Below, in pieces: positions 8,755 through 17,001 of a stretch of 64,000 nucleotides of DNA; positions within the stretch are counted from its first letter, which is position 1; every line of letters starts with the position of its first letter. The stretch spans positions 62,001 to 126,000 of the forward strand of contig NZ_FNIE01000013.1 in assembly GCF_900103985.1 (NCBI RefSeq), written 5' to 3'. The DNA is from Actinacidiphila guanduensis (GTDB taxonomy: Bacteria > Actinomycetota > Actinomycetes > Streptomycetales > Streptomycetaceae). Under the pieces are notes generated by a model that worked only from the letters and a program-made list of their open reading frames with translations, was not told where the DNA came from and ran no database searches. A program made the position numbers and the translations under genes.

Positions 8755-9660
8755 ATGACCGGTCCTGCCCAGCCCTGGCACGGCGTCCACGTCGCCTCGG
8801 CGCTGCCGTTCCACGACGACCTGAGTGTCGACTTCGACGCCTTCGCCGAGCACGTGCGCTTCCTCGCCGCCGGCGGCTGCGACGGAGTGGTGCCCAACGG
8901 CTCCCTCGGCGAGTACCAGACGCTCACCGACGACGAGCGGGCCCGCGTGGTCGAGACCGCCGTGCAGGCCGCGCCCGACGGCTTCGGTGTCATGCCGGGC
9001 GTCGCCGCCTACGGGGCCCTGGAGGCCCGCCGGTGGGCCGAGCAGGCCGCCGCGGCAGGCGCCGGCGCGGTCCTGCTGCTCCCGCCGAACACCTACCGGG
9101 CCGAGCGGGAGGCGGTCGTCGCGCACTACCGCGAGGTCGCCCGCACCGGCCTGCCGGTGGTCGCGTACAACAACCCCTACGACACCAAGGTCGACCTGAC
9201 GCCCGAACTGCTCGCCGAACTCTTCCACGAGGGGCTGATCGTGGCCGTCAAGGAGTTCAGCGGCGATGTGCGCCGGGCCTACCGGATCGCCGAACTGGCG
9301 CCCGGGCTCGACCTGCTGGCCGGCGCCGACGACGTGCTGCTGGAGCTGGGCCTGGCCGGGGCGGTCGGCTGGATCGCCGGCTACCCGAACGCGATCCCGC
9401 ACAGCACCGTGGAGCTGTACCGGCTTGCCACCTCCGGCGACGGCGCCGACCTCGTCCGCGCGCTGCCGCTCTACCGCGACCTGCACCCGCTGCTGCGCTG
9501 GGACTCCAGGACCGAGTTCGTGCAGGCGATCAAGTTGTCGATGGACGCCGCCGGGCGCAAGGGCGGCGCCTGCCGGCCGCCGCGCCTGGCGCTCCCCGCC
9601 GAGACGGCCGCGCGGATCACCGCCGACACCGAGGCGCTGCTGGCGAAGGGGTACCGGTGA
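8755..9660 (+). CDS. DapA-family lyase/deaminase of a hydroxyproline-type operon
   Basis: A 301-residue TIM-barrel enzyme of the dihydrodipicolinate synthase family. The Schiff-base lysine is in VAVKEFSG (Lys166) and the catalytic tyrosine in VVAYNNPY (Tyr138). In 4-hydroxyproline catabolism a DapA-like enzyme deaminates and dehydrates pyrroline-4-hydroxy-2-carboxylate to 2-oxoglutarate semialdehyde; its place directly before a proline-racemase-family gene and D-hydroxyproline dehydrogenase subunits supports that role. The ATG follows GGAAGGAG. It opens a five-gene operon with start-stop overlaps. A different 2-oxo-acid aldolase role cannot be excluded. Confidence 0.85.
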   Translation: MTGPAQPWHGVHVASALPFHDDLSVDFDAFAEHVRFLAAGGCDGVVPNGSLGEYQTLTDDERARVVETAVQAAPDGFGVMPGVAAYGALEARRWAEQAAAAGAGAVLLLPPNTYRAEREAVVAHYREVARTGLPVVAYNNPYDTKVDLTPELLAELFHEGLIVAVKEFSGDVRRAYRIAELAPGLDLLAGADDVLLELGLAGAVGWIAGYPNAIPHSTVELYRLATSGDGADLVRALPLYRDLHPLLRWDSRTEFVQAIKLSMDAAGRKGGACRPPRLALPAETAARITADTEALLAKGYR

Positions 9661-10658
9661 GGTCGCGCCGCACCTTCCACACCGTGGACTCGCACACCGA
9701 GGGCATGCCCACCCGGGTCGTCGTCGGCGGTGTCGGCACCATCCCCGGCGCCACGATGGCCGAGCGGCGGCTGCACTTCATGGCCCACGACGACGACATC
9801 CGCACCCTGCTGATGTACGAGCCGCGCGGCCACGGCGCCATGAGCGGGGCCGTCCTGCAGCCGCCCACCCGCCCCGACGCGGACTACGGCGTGCTGTTCA
9901 TCGAGGTCTCCGGGGTGCTGCCGATGTGCGGCCACGGCACGATCGGCGTCGCCACGGTGCTGGTGGAGACGGGCATGGTGCCCGTCGTGGAGCCGGTCAC
10001 CACGATCCGCCTCGACACGCCCGCGGGCCTGGTCACCGCCGCCGTCGCGGTCGAGGACGGCGCGGCCGTCTCGGTCACCCTGGAGAACGTCCCGTCCTAC
10101 TGCCACGCGCTCGACGCCGAGGTGGACGTCCCCGGGCACGGCCGCCTGCGCTACGACCTCGCCTTCGGCGGCAACTACTACGCCATCGTCGAACTCGACG
10201 ACCTGGGGCTGCCGTTCGACCGCGCCCGCGGCGGCGACCTGCTCACCGCGGGCCTGGCCGTCATGGACGCGATCAACGCGCAGGCCCGCCCGGTCCATCC
10301 GGAGCGCGCGGACATCGCGGGCTGCCACCACGTCTACCTCAAGGCGCCCGGCTCCACCGCCGCGCACTCCCGGCACGCCATGGCGATCCACCCCGGCTGG
10401 TTCGACCGCTCCCCGTGCGGCACCGGGACGAGCGCGCGGATGGCACAGCTGCACGCGCGCGGCGAACTCGCCCTCGGCCGGGAGTTCGTCAACGAGTCCT
10501 TCATCGGCACCCGGTTCACCGGGCGGCTGCTCGGCGAGACCGCCGTCGGGCCCTACCCCGGGGTGGTGCCCTCGATCACCGGGCGGGCGTGGATCACCGC
10601 GACCGCGCAGTTCCACCTGGACCCGACGGACCCGTTCCCCGCGGGGTTCACGCTGTGA
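9657..10658 (+). CDS. Proline racemase family protein, probable 4-hydroxyproline 2-epimerase
   Basis: A 333-residue cofactor-free epimerase that would convert trans-4-hydroxy-L-proline into cis-4-hydroxy-D-proline. The two catalytic cysteines are present: PMCGHGTIG (Cys91) and SPCGTGTSA (Cys254). The early VDSHTEGMPTRVVVGG motif is typical. Having Cys at both positions argues for an epimerase/racemase rather than the Thr-containing dehydratase subgroup. The GTG start at 9657 overlaps the previous stop (GTGA) and follows AAGGGG. Substrate is inferred from the operon; proline racemase activity is the alternative. Confidence 0.9.
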   Translation: MRSRRTFHTVDSHTEGMPTRVVVGGVGTIPGATMAERRLHFMAHDDDIRTLLMYEPRGHGAMSGAVLQPPTRPDADYGVLFIEVSGVLPMCGHGTIGVATVLVETGMVPVVEPVTTIRLDTPAGLVTAAVAVEDGAAVSVTLENVPSYCHALDAEVDVPGHGRLRYDLAFGGNYYAIVELDDLGLPFDRARGGDLLTAGLAVMDAINAQARPVHPERADIAGCHHVYLKAPGSTAAHSRHAMAIHPGWFDRSPCGTGTSARMAQLHARGELALGREFVNESFIGTRFTGRLLGETAVGPYPGVVPSITGRAWITATAQFHLDPTDPFPAGFTL

Positions 10659-11368
10659 CCGGGACCGCCGGGCCGGGGCCCGCCCCCGCGTCCGGTCCCG
10701 AACCGGGACTTCGGGCACTCGGGCGGCGCGAGACGCTGCGCGAACGGGTCAGGGACGCGCTGCGGGCCGCCGTCATCTCCGGCGAGCTGGAGCCCGGCGC
10801 CGTCTACTCCGCGCCCGCGCTCGGCACGCGCTTCGGGGTCTCGCCCACCCCGGTGCGCGAGGCGATGCTCGACCTTGCCAAGGAGGGCCTGGTCGTCGCC
10901 CAGCCGAACAAGGGCTTCCGCATCACCGAGGTCTCCGAGCAGGACCTGGACGACATCGCCGCGGTGCGGCTGCTCATCGAGCCGCCCACCGTCCGGGACT
11001 GCACCGCGCTGATCCCCGAGGCGGACCTGCCGCATCTGCGCGACCTCGCGCAGGCGATCGTGGACGCGGTCGACCGCGGCGACCTGGTCGGCTACATCCG
11101 CGCCGACCACGTCTTCCACCTGGCCCTGCTCGGCTACAGCGGCAACCGGCACCTGGTCGAGGTCGTCTCCGGGCTGCGCTCCCGGACCCGGCTGCTGGGC
11201 CTCGCGCCGCTGCTGCACAGCGGGCGGCTGGGCCGCTCGGCCGCCGAGCACCACGAGCTGATGGACCTGGTCGAGGCGCGCGACGCCACCGGCGCCGAGG
11301 AACTGATGCGCCGTCACATCGGCCATGTGCGGGGGCTGTGGGCCGGCGGCGGGAAGGCGGCGCCGTGA
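10655..11368 (+). CDS. GntR-family (FCD) transcriptional regulator of the hydroxyproline operon
   Basis: A 237-residue regulator with an N-terminal winged helix (LRERVRDALRAAVISGELEPG, then SPTPVREAMLDLAKEGLV) and a C-terminal FCD ligand domain containing the metal-binding histidines of DHVFHLALLGYSGN, EHHELMDL and RRHIGHV. Its gene is inside the operon, overlapping both neighbours by four bases, so it is probably autoregulated with the catabolic genes. The ligand may be a hydroxyproline isomer. A ribosome site is hidden within the end of the epimerase gene. Confidence 0.9.
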   Translation: MTGTAGPGPAPASGPEPGLRALGRRETLRERVRDALRAAVISGELEPGAVYSAPALGTRFGVSPTPVREAMLDLAKEGLVVAQPNKGFRITEVSEQDLDDIAAVRLLIEPPTVRDCTALIPEADLPHLRDLAQAIVDAVDRGDLVGYIRADHVFHLALLGYSGNRHLVEVVSGLRSRTRLLGLAPLLHSGRLGRSAAEHHELMDLVEARDATGAEELMRRHIGHVRGLWAGGGKAAP

Positions 11369-12960
11369 CCGCGCGGGGCGCCGACCTGGTCGTCGTCGGC
11401 GCCGGCGTGGTGGGCGCCGCCTGCGCGTACTTCGCCGCCCTCGCCGGGCTGCGGGTCACCGTGCTCGACCGCGGCGCGGCCGGCTCCGGCACCTCCAGCG
11501 CCGGCGAGGGAAACCTGCTGGTCTCCGACAAGGAGGAGGGGCCCGAACTCGACCTCGCCCTGTACTCGCGGCAGGTGTGGTCGCAGGACCTCGCCGCCCA
11601 CGGACAGCACTGGGAGTACGAGGCCAAGGGCGGCCTGGTGGTGGCCGCTTCGCGGACAAGCGCGGCCGCCCTGCGCCAACTCACCGCCGCGCAGCGGGCG
11701 TCGGGCGTCACCGCTGAGGACGTCGGGCCGCAGGCGCTGCCCGACTACGAGCCGCACCTGTCGCGCGAACTCGCCGGCGGCGCCTACTACCCGCAGGACG
11801 CCCAGCTCCAGCCGATGCTCGCCGTCGCCCATCTGCTGCGGCTGGCCCGGGAGTCGGGCGCCGAGGTGCGCACCGGCACCGAGGTCACCGGCTTCCTGCG
11901 CTCCGGCGCGCGGGTCACCGGGGTGCGCACCACCGCGGGCGACGTCCCCGCGGGCGCGGTGCTCAACGCGGCCGGCACCTGGGCGGGTGAGGTCGCCGCG
12001 CTGGCCGGCGTGCACCTGCCGGTGCTGCCGCGCCGCGGCTTCGTGCTGGTCACTGAGCCGATGCCGCCCGGCACGGTCCGCCACAAGGTCTACGCTGCCG
12101 AGTACGTGGGCGATGTCGCCAGCTCCGACGCCGCTCTCCAGACCTCGCCCGTGGTGGAGAGCACCGGCGCGGGCACGATCCTGATCGGGGCCTCGCGTGA
12201 GCGCGTCGGCTTCGACCGCGCCTTCTCGCTCCCCGCGGCGGCCGCGCTCGCCGCCAAGGCGGTGGCGCTCTTCCCGATGCTCGCCGAGGTCCGCCTCATG
12301 CGCACGTACCTGGGCTTCCGCCCGTACTGCCCCGACCACCTGCCGGTCATCGGCCCCGACCCGCGCGCGCCCGGCCTGTGGCACGCCTGCGGCCACGAGG
12401 GCGCGGGCATCGGCCTGTCCGCGGGCACCGGCAAGCTGCTGGCCCAGGCCCTGACAGGTGCGGAACCGGACTTGGACCTGGCACCGTTCGCACCGGAACG
12501 CTTCGCAGCCGGGCCGGGCGGTGGGTCCTTCGACGGGAGCGGCGACAGGTCGGGCCACGGGCCGGGGGCCGAGGCTGAGGCGGCGCCCGGTGGCAGGTCC
12601 GAGGGGCGACCCGGTGGCGGGCTCGACCACGGGCCTGGAGGCAGGTCCGGCAGCGGCTTCGGCAGTCCGCCCGCCGACGGCTCGGGGGGAGGCCCCGCGA
12701 TGAGTCACCGGATGACCTTCCGCGGCCGGACCGTCACGGCCGAGCCCGGCCAGAGCGTTGCCGCTGCCCTGGTGGCGGCCGGCATCACCGACTGGCGCGC
12801 CACCCGCCACCAAGGGAGCCCCCGCGGCCTGTTCTGCGGCATCGGCCTCTGCTTCGACTGCCTCCTCACGATCGACGGAGCCCCCGCGGAGCGCGCCTGC
12901 CTCGTCCCGGCCCGGGACGGAATGAGGCTGGGGGAGGCCGACAGCGATGGACGCGCGTGA
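11365..12960 (+). CDS. Fused D-hydroxyproline dehydrogenase-like subunits: FAD oxidase domain plus [2Fe-2S] domain
   Basis: A 531-residue fusion. Residues 1-380 are a DAO-type flavoprotein (DLVVVGAGVVGAACAYFAA dinucleotide fold; HEGAGIGLSAGTG near the end), the beta-type subunit. Residues about 382-445 are a Gly/Ser/Pro-rich linker. From residue 446 (MSHRMTF) comes a plant-ferredoxin-like gamma-type domain with C491-x4-C496-x2-C499-x12-C512. In relatives these subunits are normally separate genes. Within the linker GGGGGGAGG lies 8 nt before an in-frame ATG at 12700, so a free [2Fe-2S] subunit could also be made. GTG start at 11365 overlaps the regulator's stop (GTGA). Role: oxidation of D-hydroxyproline with electrons passed to the following flavoprotein. 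Confidence 0.85.
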   Translation: MTARGADLVVVGAGVVGAACAYFAALAGLRVTVLDRGAAGSGTSSAGEGNLLVSDKEEGPELDLALYSRQVWSQDLAAHGQHWEYEAKGGLVVAASRTSAAALRQLTAAQRASGVTAEDVGPQALPDYEPHLSRELAGGAYYPQDAQLQPMLAVAHLLRLARESGAEVRTGTEVTGFLRSGARVTGVRTTAGDVPAGAVLNAAGTWAGEVAALAGVHLPVLPRRGFVLVTEPMPPGTVRHKVYAAEYVGDVASSDAALQTSPVVESTGAGTILIGASRERVGFDRAFSLPAAAALAAKAVALFPMLAEVRLMRTYLGFRPYCPDHLPVIGPDPRAPGLWHACGHEGAGIGLSAGTGKLLAQALTGAEPDLDLAPFAPERFAAGPGGGSFDGSGDRSGHGPGAEAEAAPGGRSEGRPGGGLDHGPGGRSGSGFGSPPADGSGGGPAMSHRMTFRGRTVTAEPGQSVAAALVAAGITDWRATRHQGSPRGLFCGIGLCFDCLLTIDGAPAERACLVPARDGMRLGEADSDGRA

Positions 12961-14518
12961 AACGGCCCCTGACGCGGGTGCCCCGTCGGGCGTGACGGCA
13001 GCAGGACGAGTGGCGAGGAGGGTGGCGATGGGGACGCGTGTGTGTGAGGTGGCCGTGGTCGGGGCCGGGCCGGCGGGGCTCGCCGCTGCTGTGGAGGCGG
13101 CGGGCGCCGGGCTGGACGTCGTGCTCGTGGACGCCGCGGCCCAGCCCGGCGGCCAGTTCTGGCGGCACTACGACGAGCGGTTCGCCCGGCCCGGGGACCT
13201 CGCCGGGCAGCACGGCCGCTCGGCGTTCACCCGTCTCCGGGAGCGGCTGCACCGCTTGCGCGAGGAGGGCCGCATCCGCTATCTGACGGGACATCAGGTC
13301 TGGCTCGCCGCACGGGACGAGGCAGGTACGTTCACGCTGCGGCTGACGCCCACGGTGCCCGGGCTCAACGGTGCCGCCTCCGTAGGGGAGTCGGGTCGGC
13401 CGGAGGACAACACAGCTGACGGCGAGGGCCGTTGGGAAGCCGTCACCGCCCGGGCGCTGATCCTCTGCCCGGGCGGGCACGACCGCCATCTGCCGCTGCC
13501 CGGCTGGGAGTTGCCCGGCGTGATGGCCGCGGGTGGTGTGCAGGCCCTGCTCAAGGGGCACCGTGCGCTCGCCGGGCGGCGGGCCGTTGTCGCGGGAACG
13601 GGCCCCTTCCTGCTGCCGGTCGCCGTGGGGCTCGCCCGGGCCGGGGCGCGCGTGGCCACCGTCGCGGAGGCGAACCGCACCCGCGGCTGGCTCGGCCACC
13701 CCGTCGGCGCGATGTCCGCTCCCGGCAAGGGGGTTGAGGCTGCCGGCTACGCGGCCGCGCTCGCCCGCCACCGGGTGCCGTACCGCACCGGGACCGCCGT
13801 GCGGGAGATCCTGGGGGACGGGCGGGTCGAGGCGGTCAGGATCGGCCGCGTCGACCGCGAGGGGCGCCCGGCCGGGCTCGCGCGCGAGGTACCCGCCGAT
13901 CTGGTGGCGCTCGGCTGGGGGTTCACCCCCTCGCTCGAACTCCCGCTCATGCTGGGGGCGTCGACCCGTGTGGACATCGACGGCTCGCTCGTCGTCGCGG
14001 TGGACGGCCGCCAGCGCAGCAGTGTCGAGGGCGTGTACGTGGCGGGGGAGGCAACAGGGGTGGGCGGCGCGGCCCTCGCCGTTGCCGAGGGCCGGCTTGC
14101 CGCTCTCGCGCTCGCGGCCCCCGAGAACGCGGCCGCGATCCGCCACCTGCGGGCCCGGGTCCGCAGGGCTCGCCGTTTCGCGGCCGCGATGCACCGTGCG
14201 TACCCGGTGCCCGCCGCCTGGCCGCAGTGGCTCGCGGACGACACCGTGGTGTGCCGCTGCGAGGAAGTACGGTACGGCGAACTCCGCGCGGCTCACGAGG
14301 AGCTGGGCGCGGCAGACGCCCGCACCCTGAAGATGCTGGCCCGGCCGGGAATGGGGTGGTGCCAGGGCCGCATGTGCGGCTTCGCCACGGCCGGCCTGGC
14401 CGCGTGCCAACAGGGCCGCCCCGTCACGGAATCGGACCTGCGCGCCCTGTCCACCCGCACCCCGGCCTTCCCCGTCCCCCTGTCCGCCCTCGCCGCCCTG
14501 TCCGACCCGCCGAAGTAG
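12947..14518 (+). CDS. FAD/NAD(P)-binding oxidoreductase subunit with BFD-like [2Fe-2S] domain (alpha type)
   Basis: A 523-residue protein resembling HcnB and the alpha subunit of D-hydroxyproline dehydrogenase. The FAD fold is VAVVGAGPAGLAAAVEAAGAG (from about residue 35), the second nucleotide fold AVVAGTGPFLLPVAVGLARAG, and the C-terminus carries a BFD-like cluster motif VVCRCEEV with MGWCQGRMCG. It shuttles electrons from the amino-acid oxidising subunit to an acceptor. Its ATG overlaps the fusion gene's end by 14 bp and is preceded by GGGGGAGG. It ends the operon; no 2-oxoglutarate semialdehyde dehydrogenase follows, so that step must be encoded elsewhere. Confidence 0.9.
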   Translation: MDARETAPDAGAPSGVTAAGRVARRVAMGTRVCEVAVVGAGPAGLAAAVEAAGAGLDVVLVDAAAQPGGQFWRHYDERFARPGDLAGQHGRSAFTRLRERLHRLREEGRIRYLTGHQVWLAARDEAGTFTLRLTPTVPGLNGAASVGESGRPEDNTADGEGRWEAVTARALILCPGGHDRHLPLPGWELPGVMAAGGVQALLKGHRALAGRRAVVAGTGPFLLPVAVGLARAGARVATVAEANRTRGWLGHPVGAMSAPGKGVEAAGYAAALARHRVPYRTGTAVREILGDGRVEAVRIGRVDREGRPAGLAREVPADLVALGWGFTPSLELPLMLGASTRVDIDGSLVVAVDGRQRSSVEGVYVAGEATGVGGAALAVAEGRLAALALAAPENAAAIRHLRARVRRARRFAAAMHRAYPVPAAWPQWLADDTVVCRCEEVRYGELRAAHEELGAADARTLKMLARPGMGWCQGRMCGFATAGLAACQQGRPVTESDLRALSTRTPAFPVPLSALAALSDPPK

Positions 14519-14811
14519 CCGCGCCGCCGCCGTTCCAGGCCGCGATGAACCCCGCGTACTGGGTGGGGAGTCGAGCGCGAGCGACCGGAAGCTGCGGGGC
14601 GGGCACCTGTTGTTCTCGCGGCGACGAGCCCGGCCACGTACACAGCGGGCCGCCGCTCGGGAAGGCGCTACGACGCCTGCTGTTTGCTCGGGGCCCGCCC
14701 GCCGCGACTGGCCCACCTCGCCGGGACGGCCCAGCCTCTCTCGCGTACGGCTTGCGGCAGCGCGGCCGTTCGGGCGCCGCCCCGTCGCGGCGCCCTTTCC
14801 GCGGAGTGGTG
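14519..14811. other. Intergenic region, nothing identified
   Basis: Between the end of the hydroxyproline operon and the convergent DUF2267 gene. GC-rich with short dyads but no convincing gene, RNA or operator by eye. Confidence 0.5.
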
Positions 14812-15291
14812 CTAGGCGGCCGGGGTCAGGGTGTCCTGCGGGGGCGGGGGAGTGGTCCGGGGGTGCGGGGTGAGTTCGGGCTGGCCGAAGAGGAGGGCGT
14901 AGCCGGGCGGGAGCTGGGCGAGGATGCGGGTGAGCAGGGCGGGTCCGGCCAGGGCGGCCACCGCGGTGAGGACCGCGCCGGTGTCCCAGCGGGCGACCGC
15001 GGGGGAGCGGCCGGTGCGTTCGGCGAGATCCTTGACGAAGCCCCAGCCGGTGAGCGGCTCGGCGGCCGGGATCTGCTCGGCGAGGACCCGCGCGGCCTCG
15101 TGGGGGAGGCGGGCCGCGAGGTCGACCCGCTCGTCGCCGGTCAGCTGGCGGCCCAGTTGGGCCAGGACCGCGCGGACGACGGTCTCGGCGCGCTCGCGCG
15201 TCGGGTACGCGCCCTCGTAGCGGACCTTCTCCAGGAGCCGGCCGTATCCGTCCTCGGCGGCCGGGCGGGGGATCACCGACTGCTCGTGCAT
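14812..15291 (-). CDS. DUF2267 domain protein
   Basis: A 159-residue soluble protein of the DUF2267 family. The first half matches the family pattern (LLEKVRYEGAYPTRERAETVVRAVLAQLGRQLTGDERVDLAARLP) and a second, diverged copy of the same helical unit follows (GWGFVKDLAERTGRSPAVARWDTGAVLTAVAALAG). Function unknown; genes of this family often sit beside heat- and redox-stress genes, and here it follows Hsp20, separated by two hairpins. ATG 15291 has only a weak, distant AAAGG; an upstream Pro-rich extension is unlikely. Confidence 0.85.
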   Translation of the reverse strand: MHEQSVIPRPAAEDGYGRLLEKVRYEGAYPTRERAETVVRAVLAQLGRQLTGDERVDLAARLPHEAARVLAEQIPAAEPLTGWGFVKDLAERTGRSPAVARWDTGAVLTAVAALAGPALLTRILAQLPPGYALLFGQPELTPHPRTTPPPPQDTLTPAA

Positions 15292-15364
15292 GGCAGCGCT
15301 GTTCGCCTTTCTCGGATCTCTCGGATGCGCGGGCCCCTTCGGTGGAAGGGGCGGCTCGGATGGG

Positions 15365-15394
15365 CCGGGGCTCCCCTGGTGCGGGGAGCCCCGG
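15365..15394. terminator. Hairpin between hsp20 and the DUF2267 gene (distal)
   Basis: Perfect 12-bp arms (15365-15376, 15383-15394) with a 6-nt loop. With the hairpin just before it, it forms a tandem terminator behind hsp20. Confidence 0.65.
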
Positions 15395-15404
15395 CGAGGG
15401 GGAG

Positions 15405-15441
15405 CGGCCGGTGCCGAGGGGTCGGGGGGCGGCACCGGCCG
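15405..15441. terminator. Terminator hairpin after hsp20 (proximal)
   Basis: Perfect 12-bp arms (15405-15416 and 15430-15441) around a 13-nt G-rich loop, 55 nt after the hsp20 stop. Confidence 0.65.
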
Positions 15442-15496
15442 GGGGAGGCCGTCCGGCCGGTCCCGGGAGGGGGTGCGGGACAGCCGGAGCGGCAGG

Positions 15497-15928
15497 TCAG
15501 CCGGCGAGTTCCTTGCGGGAGCGGTCCCCGCCGACGACGATCTTGCGCGGCTTGGCGCGCTCCGCGATCGGGATGCGCAGCGTCAGCACCCCGGCCTCGT
15601 ACCCGGCGTCGATGTGCTCGGTGTCCAGGGAGTCCGACAGCTGGATCTGGCGCGAGAAGACGCCGAACGGGCGCTCGGACAGCTCCGTCTGCGTGTGCTC
15701 GCCGTGCGTGACCGGGCGCCGCTCGGCCTTGACGGTCAGCATGTTCCGCTCGACGTCGATGTCGATCGCGTCCGGCTCGACGCCGGGCAGGTCGAAGGCG
15801 ACCACGTAGGTGTCGCCGTCGCGGTAGGCGTCCATCGGCATCGCGGTCGGCCGCGACCACGTCCCCGGCCGCAGCAGCTGCTCGGCGAGGCGGTCCAGGT
15901 CACGGAAAGGATCGGTGCGCATCAGCAT
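15497..15928 (-). CDS. hsp18: Hsp20/alpha-crystallin small heat-shock protein (Hsp18 type)
   Basis: A 143-residue small heat-shock chaperone. N-terminus MLMRTDPFRDLDRLAEQLL, then the alpha-crystallin domain (MPMDAYRDGDTYVVAFDLPGVEPDAI to the conserved GVLTLRIPI). Closest known type is Hsp18 of Streptomyces albus. The start at 15928 follows GGAGGTG; the much longer frame upstream crosses the promoter and operator and is not real. It is divergent from the repressor-like gene, and the intervening promoter carries the RheA-type inverted repeat, so heat-inducible derepression is expected. Confidence 0.94.
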   Translation of the reverse strand: MLMRTDPFRDLDRLAEQLLRPGTWSRPTAMPMDAYRDGDTYVVAFDLPGVEPDAIDIDVERNMLTVKAERRPVTHGEHTQTELSERPFGVFSRQIQLSDSLDTEHIDAGYEAGVLTLRIPIAERAKPRKIVVGGDRSRKELAG

Positions 15929-15984
15929 CGGTAAACACCTCCGAATCCGTCTGGCAGTTGGTGCCGTGCGGTTCACCTGTTTCC

Positions 15985-16013
15985 GTTGTAGCATGTCATC
16001 CATTCGATGACAA
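15985..16013 (-). promoter_or_regulatory. hsp18 promoter overlapping the RheA operator
   Basis: On the minus strand -35 TTGTCA (16008-16013) and -10 TACAAC (15985-15990) are separated by exactly 17 bp. The operator covers the -35 and most of the spacer, so repressor binding would block polymerase directly. Confidence 0.75.
15994..16012. promoter_or_regulatory. RheA-type operator TGTCATC-N5-GATGACA
   Basis: Perfect inverted repeat with 7-bp arms and a CATTC spacer, between divergent hsp18 and the rheA-like gene. It is identical to the operator I recall for RheA, the thermosensor repressor of hsp18 in S. albus (Servant and Mazodier). Confidence 0.88.
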
Positions 16014-16055
16014 CTTGCGATGTCACCCTTTGGACGACGAGCTTGGGAGTACGCG

Positions 16056-16775
16056 ATGACGGCTGACGACGCCGCACCGTCCGGCCCGCCGCGGCCGGCC
16101 CCGGCCACCTTCCTTGCCGCCGCGGCGGCCCTGGAGAGCATCCAGGCGGCGCTGCGCACAGCGGGCGACGTGGCGGGCGGGGAAGGCAGGGACGGCGGGG
16201 AAGTCGGGGAAGGCGCGAAGCGGGAAGTCGGGGGACCGCCCGTCGGCCGCGACCAGGCTCTCGCCTCGCTGCTGCTGCTGCGCGAGGTGCGCGAACGGCT
16301 GGCCGGCTGGGAGACCGGGCTGATCGAGACCGCCCGGGCCGCCGGGGCGAGTTGGGCCGACCTCGCCGGGCCCCTCGGCGTGGCCAGCCGCCAGGCCGCC
16401 GAGCGCCGCTACCTGCGGCTGCGGCCCGGTGAGGAGGGCAGCACGGGCGAGGAGCGGGTCCGGGCCACCCGCGACAGCCGCGCGGCCGACCGCAGCGTCA
16501 GCGCCTGGGCGCGGGAGAACGCGGGCGAACTGCGGCTGCTCGCGGGCGAGATCGCGGCCCTGACCGACCTGCCACCGGCCGCCCGTCCTGGCCTGCGCGA
16601 CCTGCGCGACGCCCTCGCCCACGACGACGCGGCCCGCCTGGTCGCCCCCCTCACCGCCACGGCCCCGCACCTGCCCGCCCGCCACCCCGCCCTGGCCGCG
16701 CGCCTCGACACGGTCACCCGCCGCGCCGATCGCCTGCGCGCCACCACGGCCAGCGCCCGCAACCGCCCGACCTGA
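16056..16775 (+). CDS. rheA: RheA-like heat-sensing repressor of hsp18
   Basis: A 239-residue protein divergent from hsp18 and next to a perfect RheA operator. The centre shows the helix-rich segment REVRERLAGWETGLIETARAAGASWADLAGPLGVASRQAAERRYLRL, which reads as a helix-turn-helix with SWADLAGPLGVASRQAAERRY as recognition part. An Ala/Gly-rich variable insert lies near residues 38-65. RheA loses DNA binding on heating; nothing in the sequence shows that directly. ATG 16056 follows GGGAG. The last six codons are part of the tandem repeat that continues downstream. Confidence 0.82.
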   Translation: MTADDAAPSGPPRPAPATFLAAAAALESIQAALRTAGDVAGGEGRDGGEVGEGAKREVGGPPVGRDQALASLLLLREVRERLAGWETGLIETARAAGASWADLAGPLGVASRQAAERRYLRLRPGEEGSTGEERVRATRDSRAADRSVSAWARENAGELRLLAGEIAALTDLPPAARPGLRDLRDALAHDDAARLVAPLTATAPHLPARHPALAARLDTVTRRADRLRATTASARNRPT

Positions 16776-17001
16776 CCGGCACCCGTATGGTGATCCCCGT
16801 AGGGCGGGGCGAGCCTGGTGGCGGGCCCGCCGGGGGCTACGGCCTGATCGGTCGACCCGCGCGGTGCCGTGCGACGGCCTGCGCGTGCAACCGCCCGACC
16901 TGACCGGCACCCGTACGGTGACCCGCGTAGGGCGGGGCGAGCCGTGGTGGCGGGTGCGTGGGGCGCTACGGGGTGATCGGCCGACCCGTGGGTGCCGCGC
17001 G
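16760..17001. repeat. Tandem duplication, 128-bp period, structured
   Basis: Two units (16760-16873 and 16888-17001) share most of their sequence, beginning CAACCGCCCGACCTGACCGG. The first starts inside the rheA-like gene. In each, GGCACC near the start can pair with GGTGCC at the end and CCCGTAG with CTACGG inside, so each could fold into a long hairpin; the second copy keeps pairing despite base changes. A weaker third module with GGCACC...GGTGCC lies at about 17092-17153. The whole 16776-17310 gap has no gene. Confidence 0.7.
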
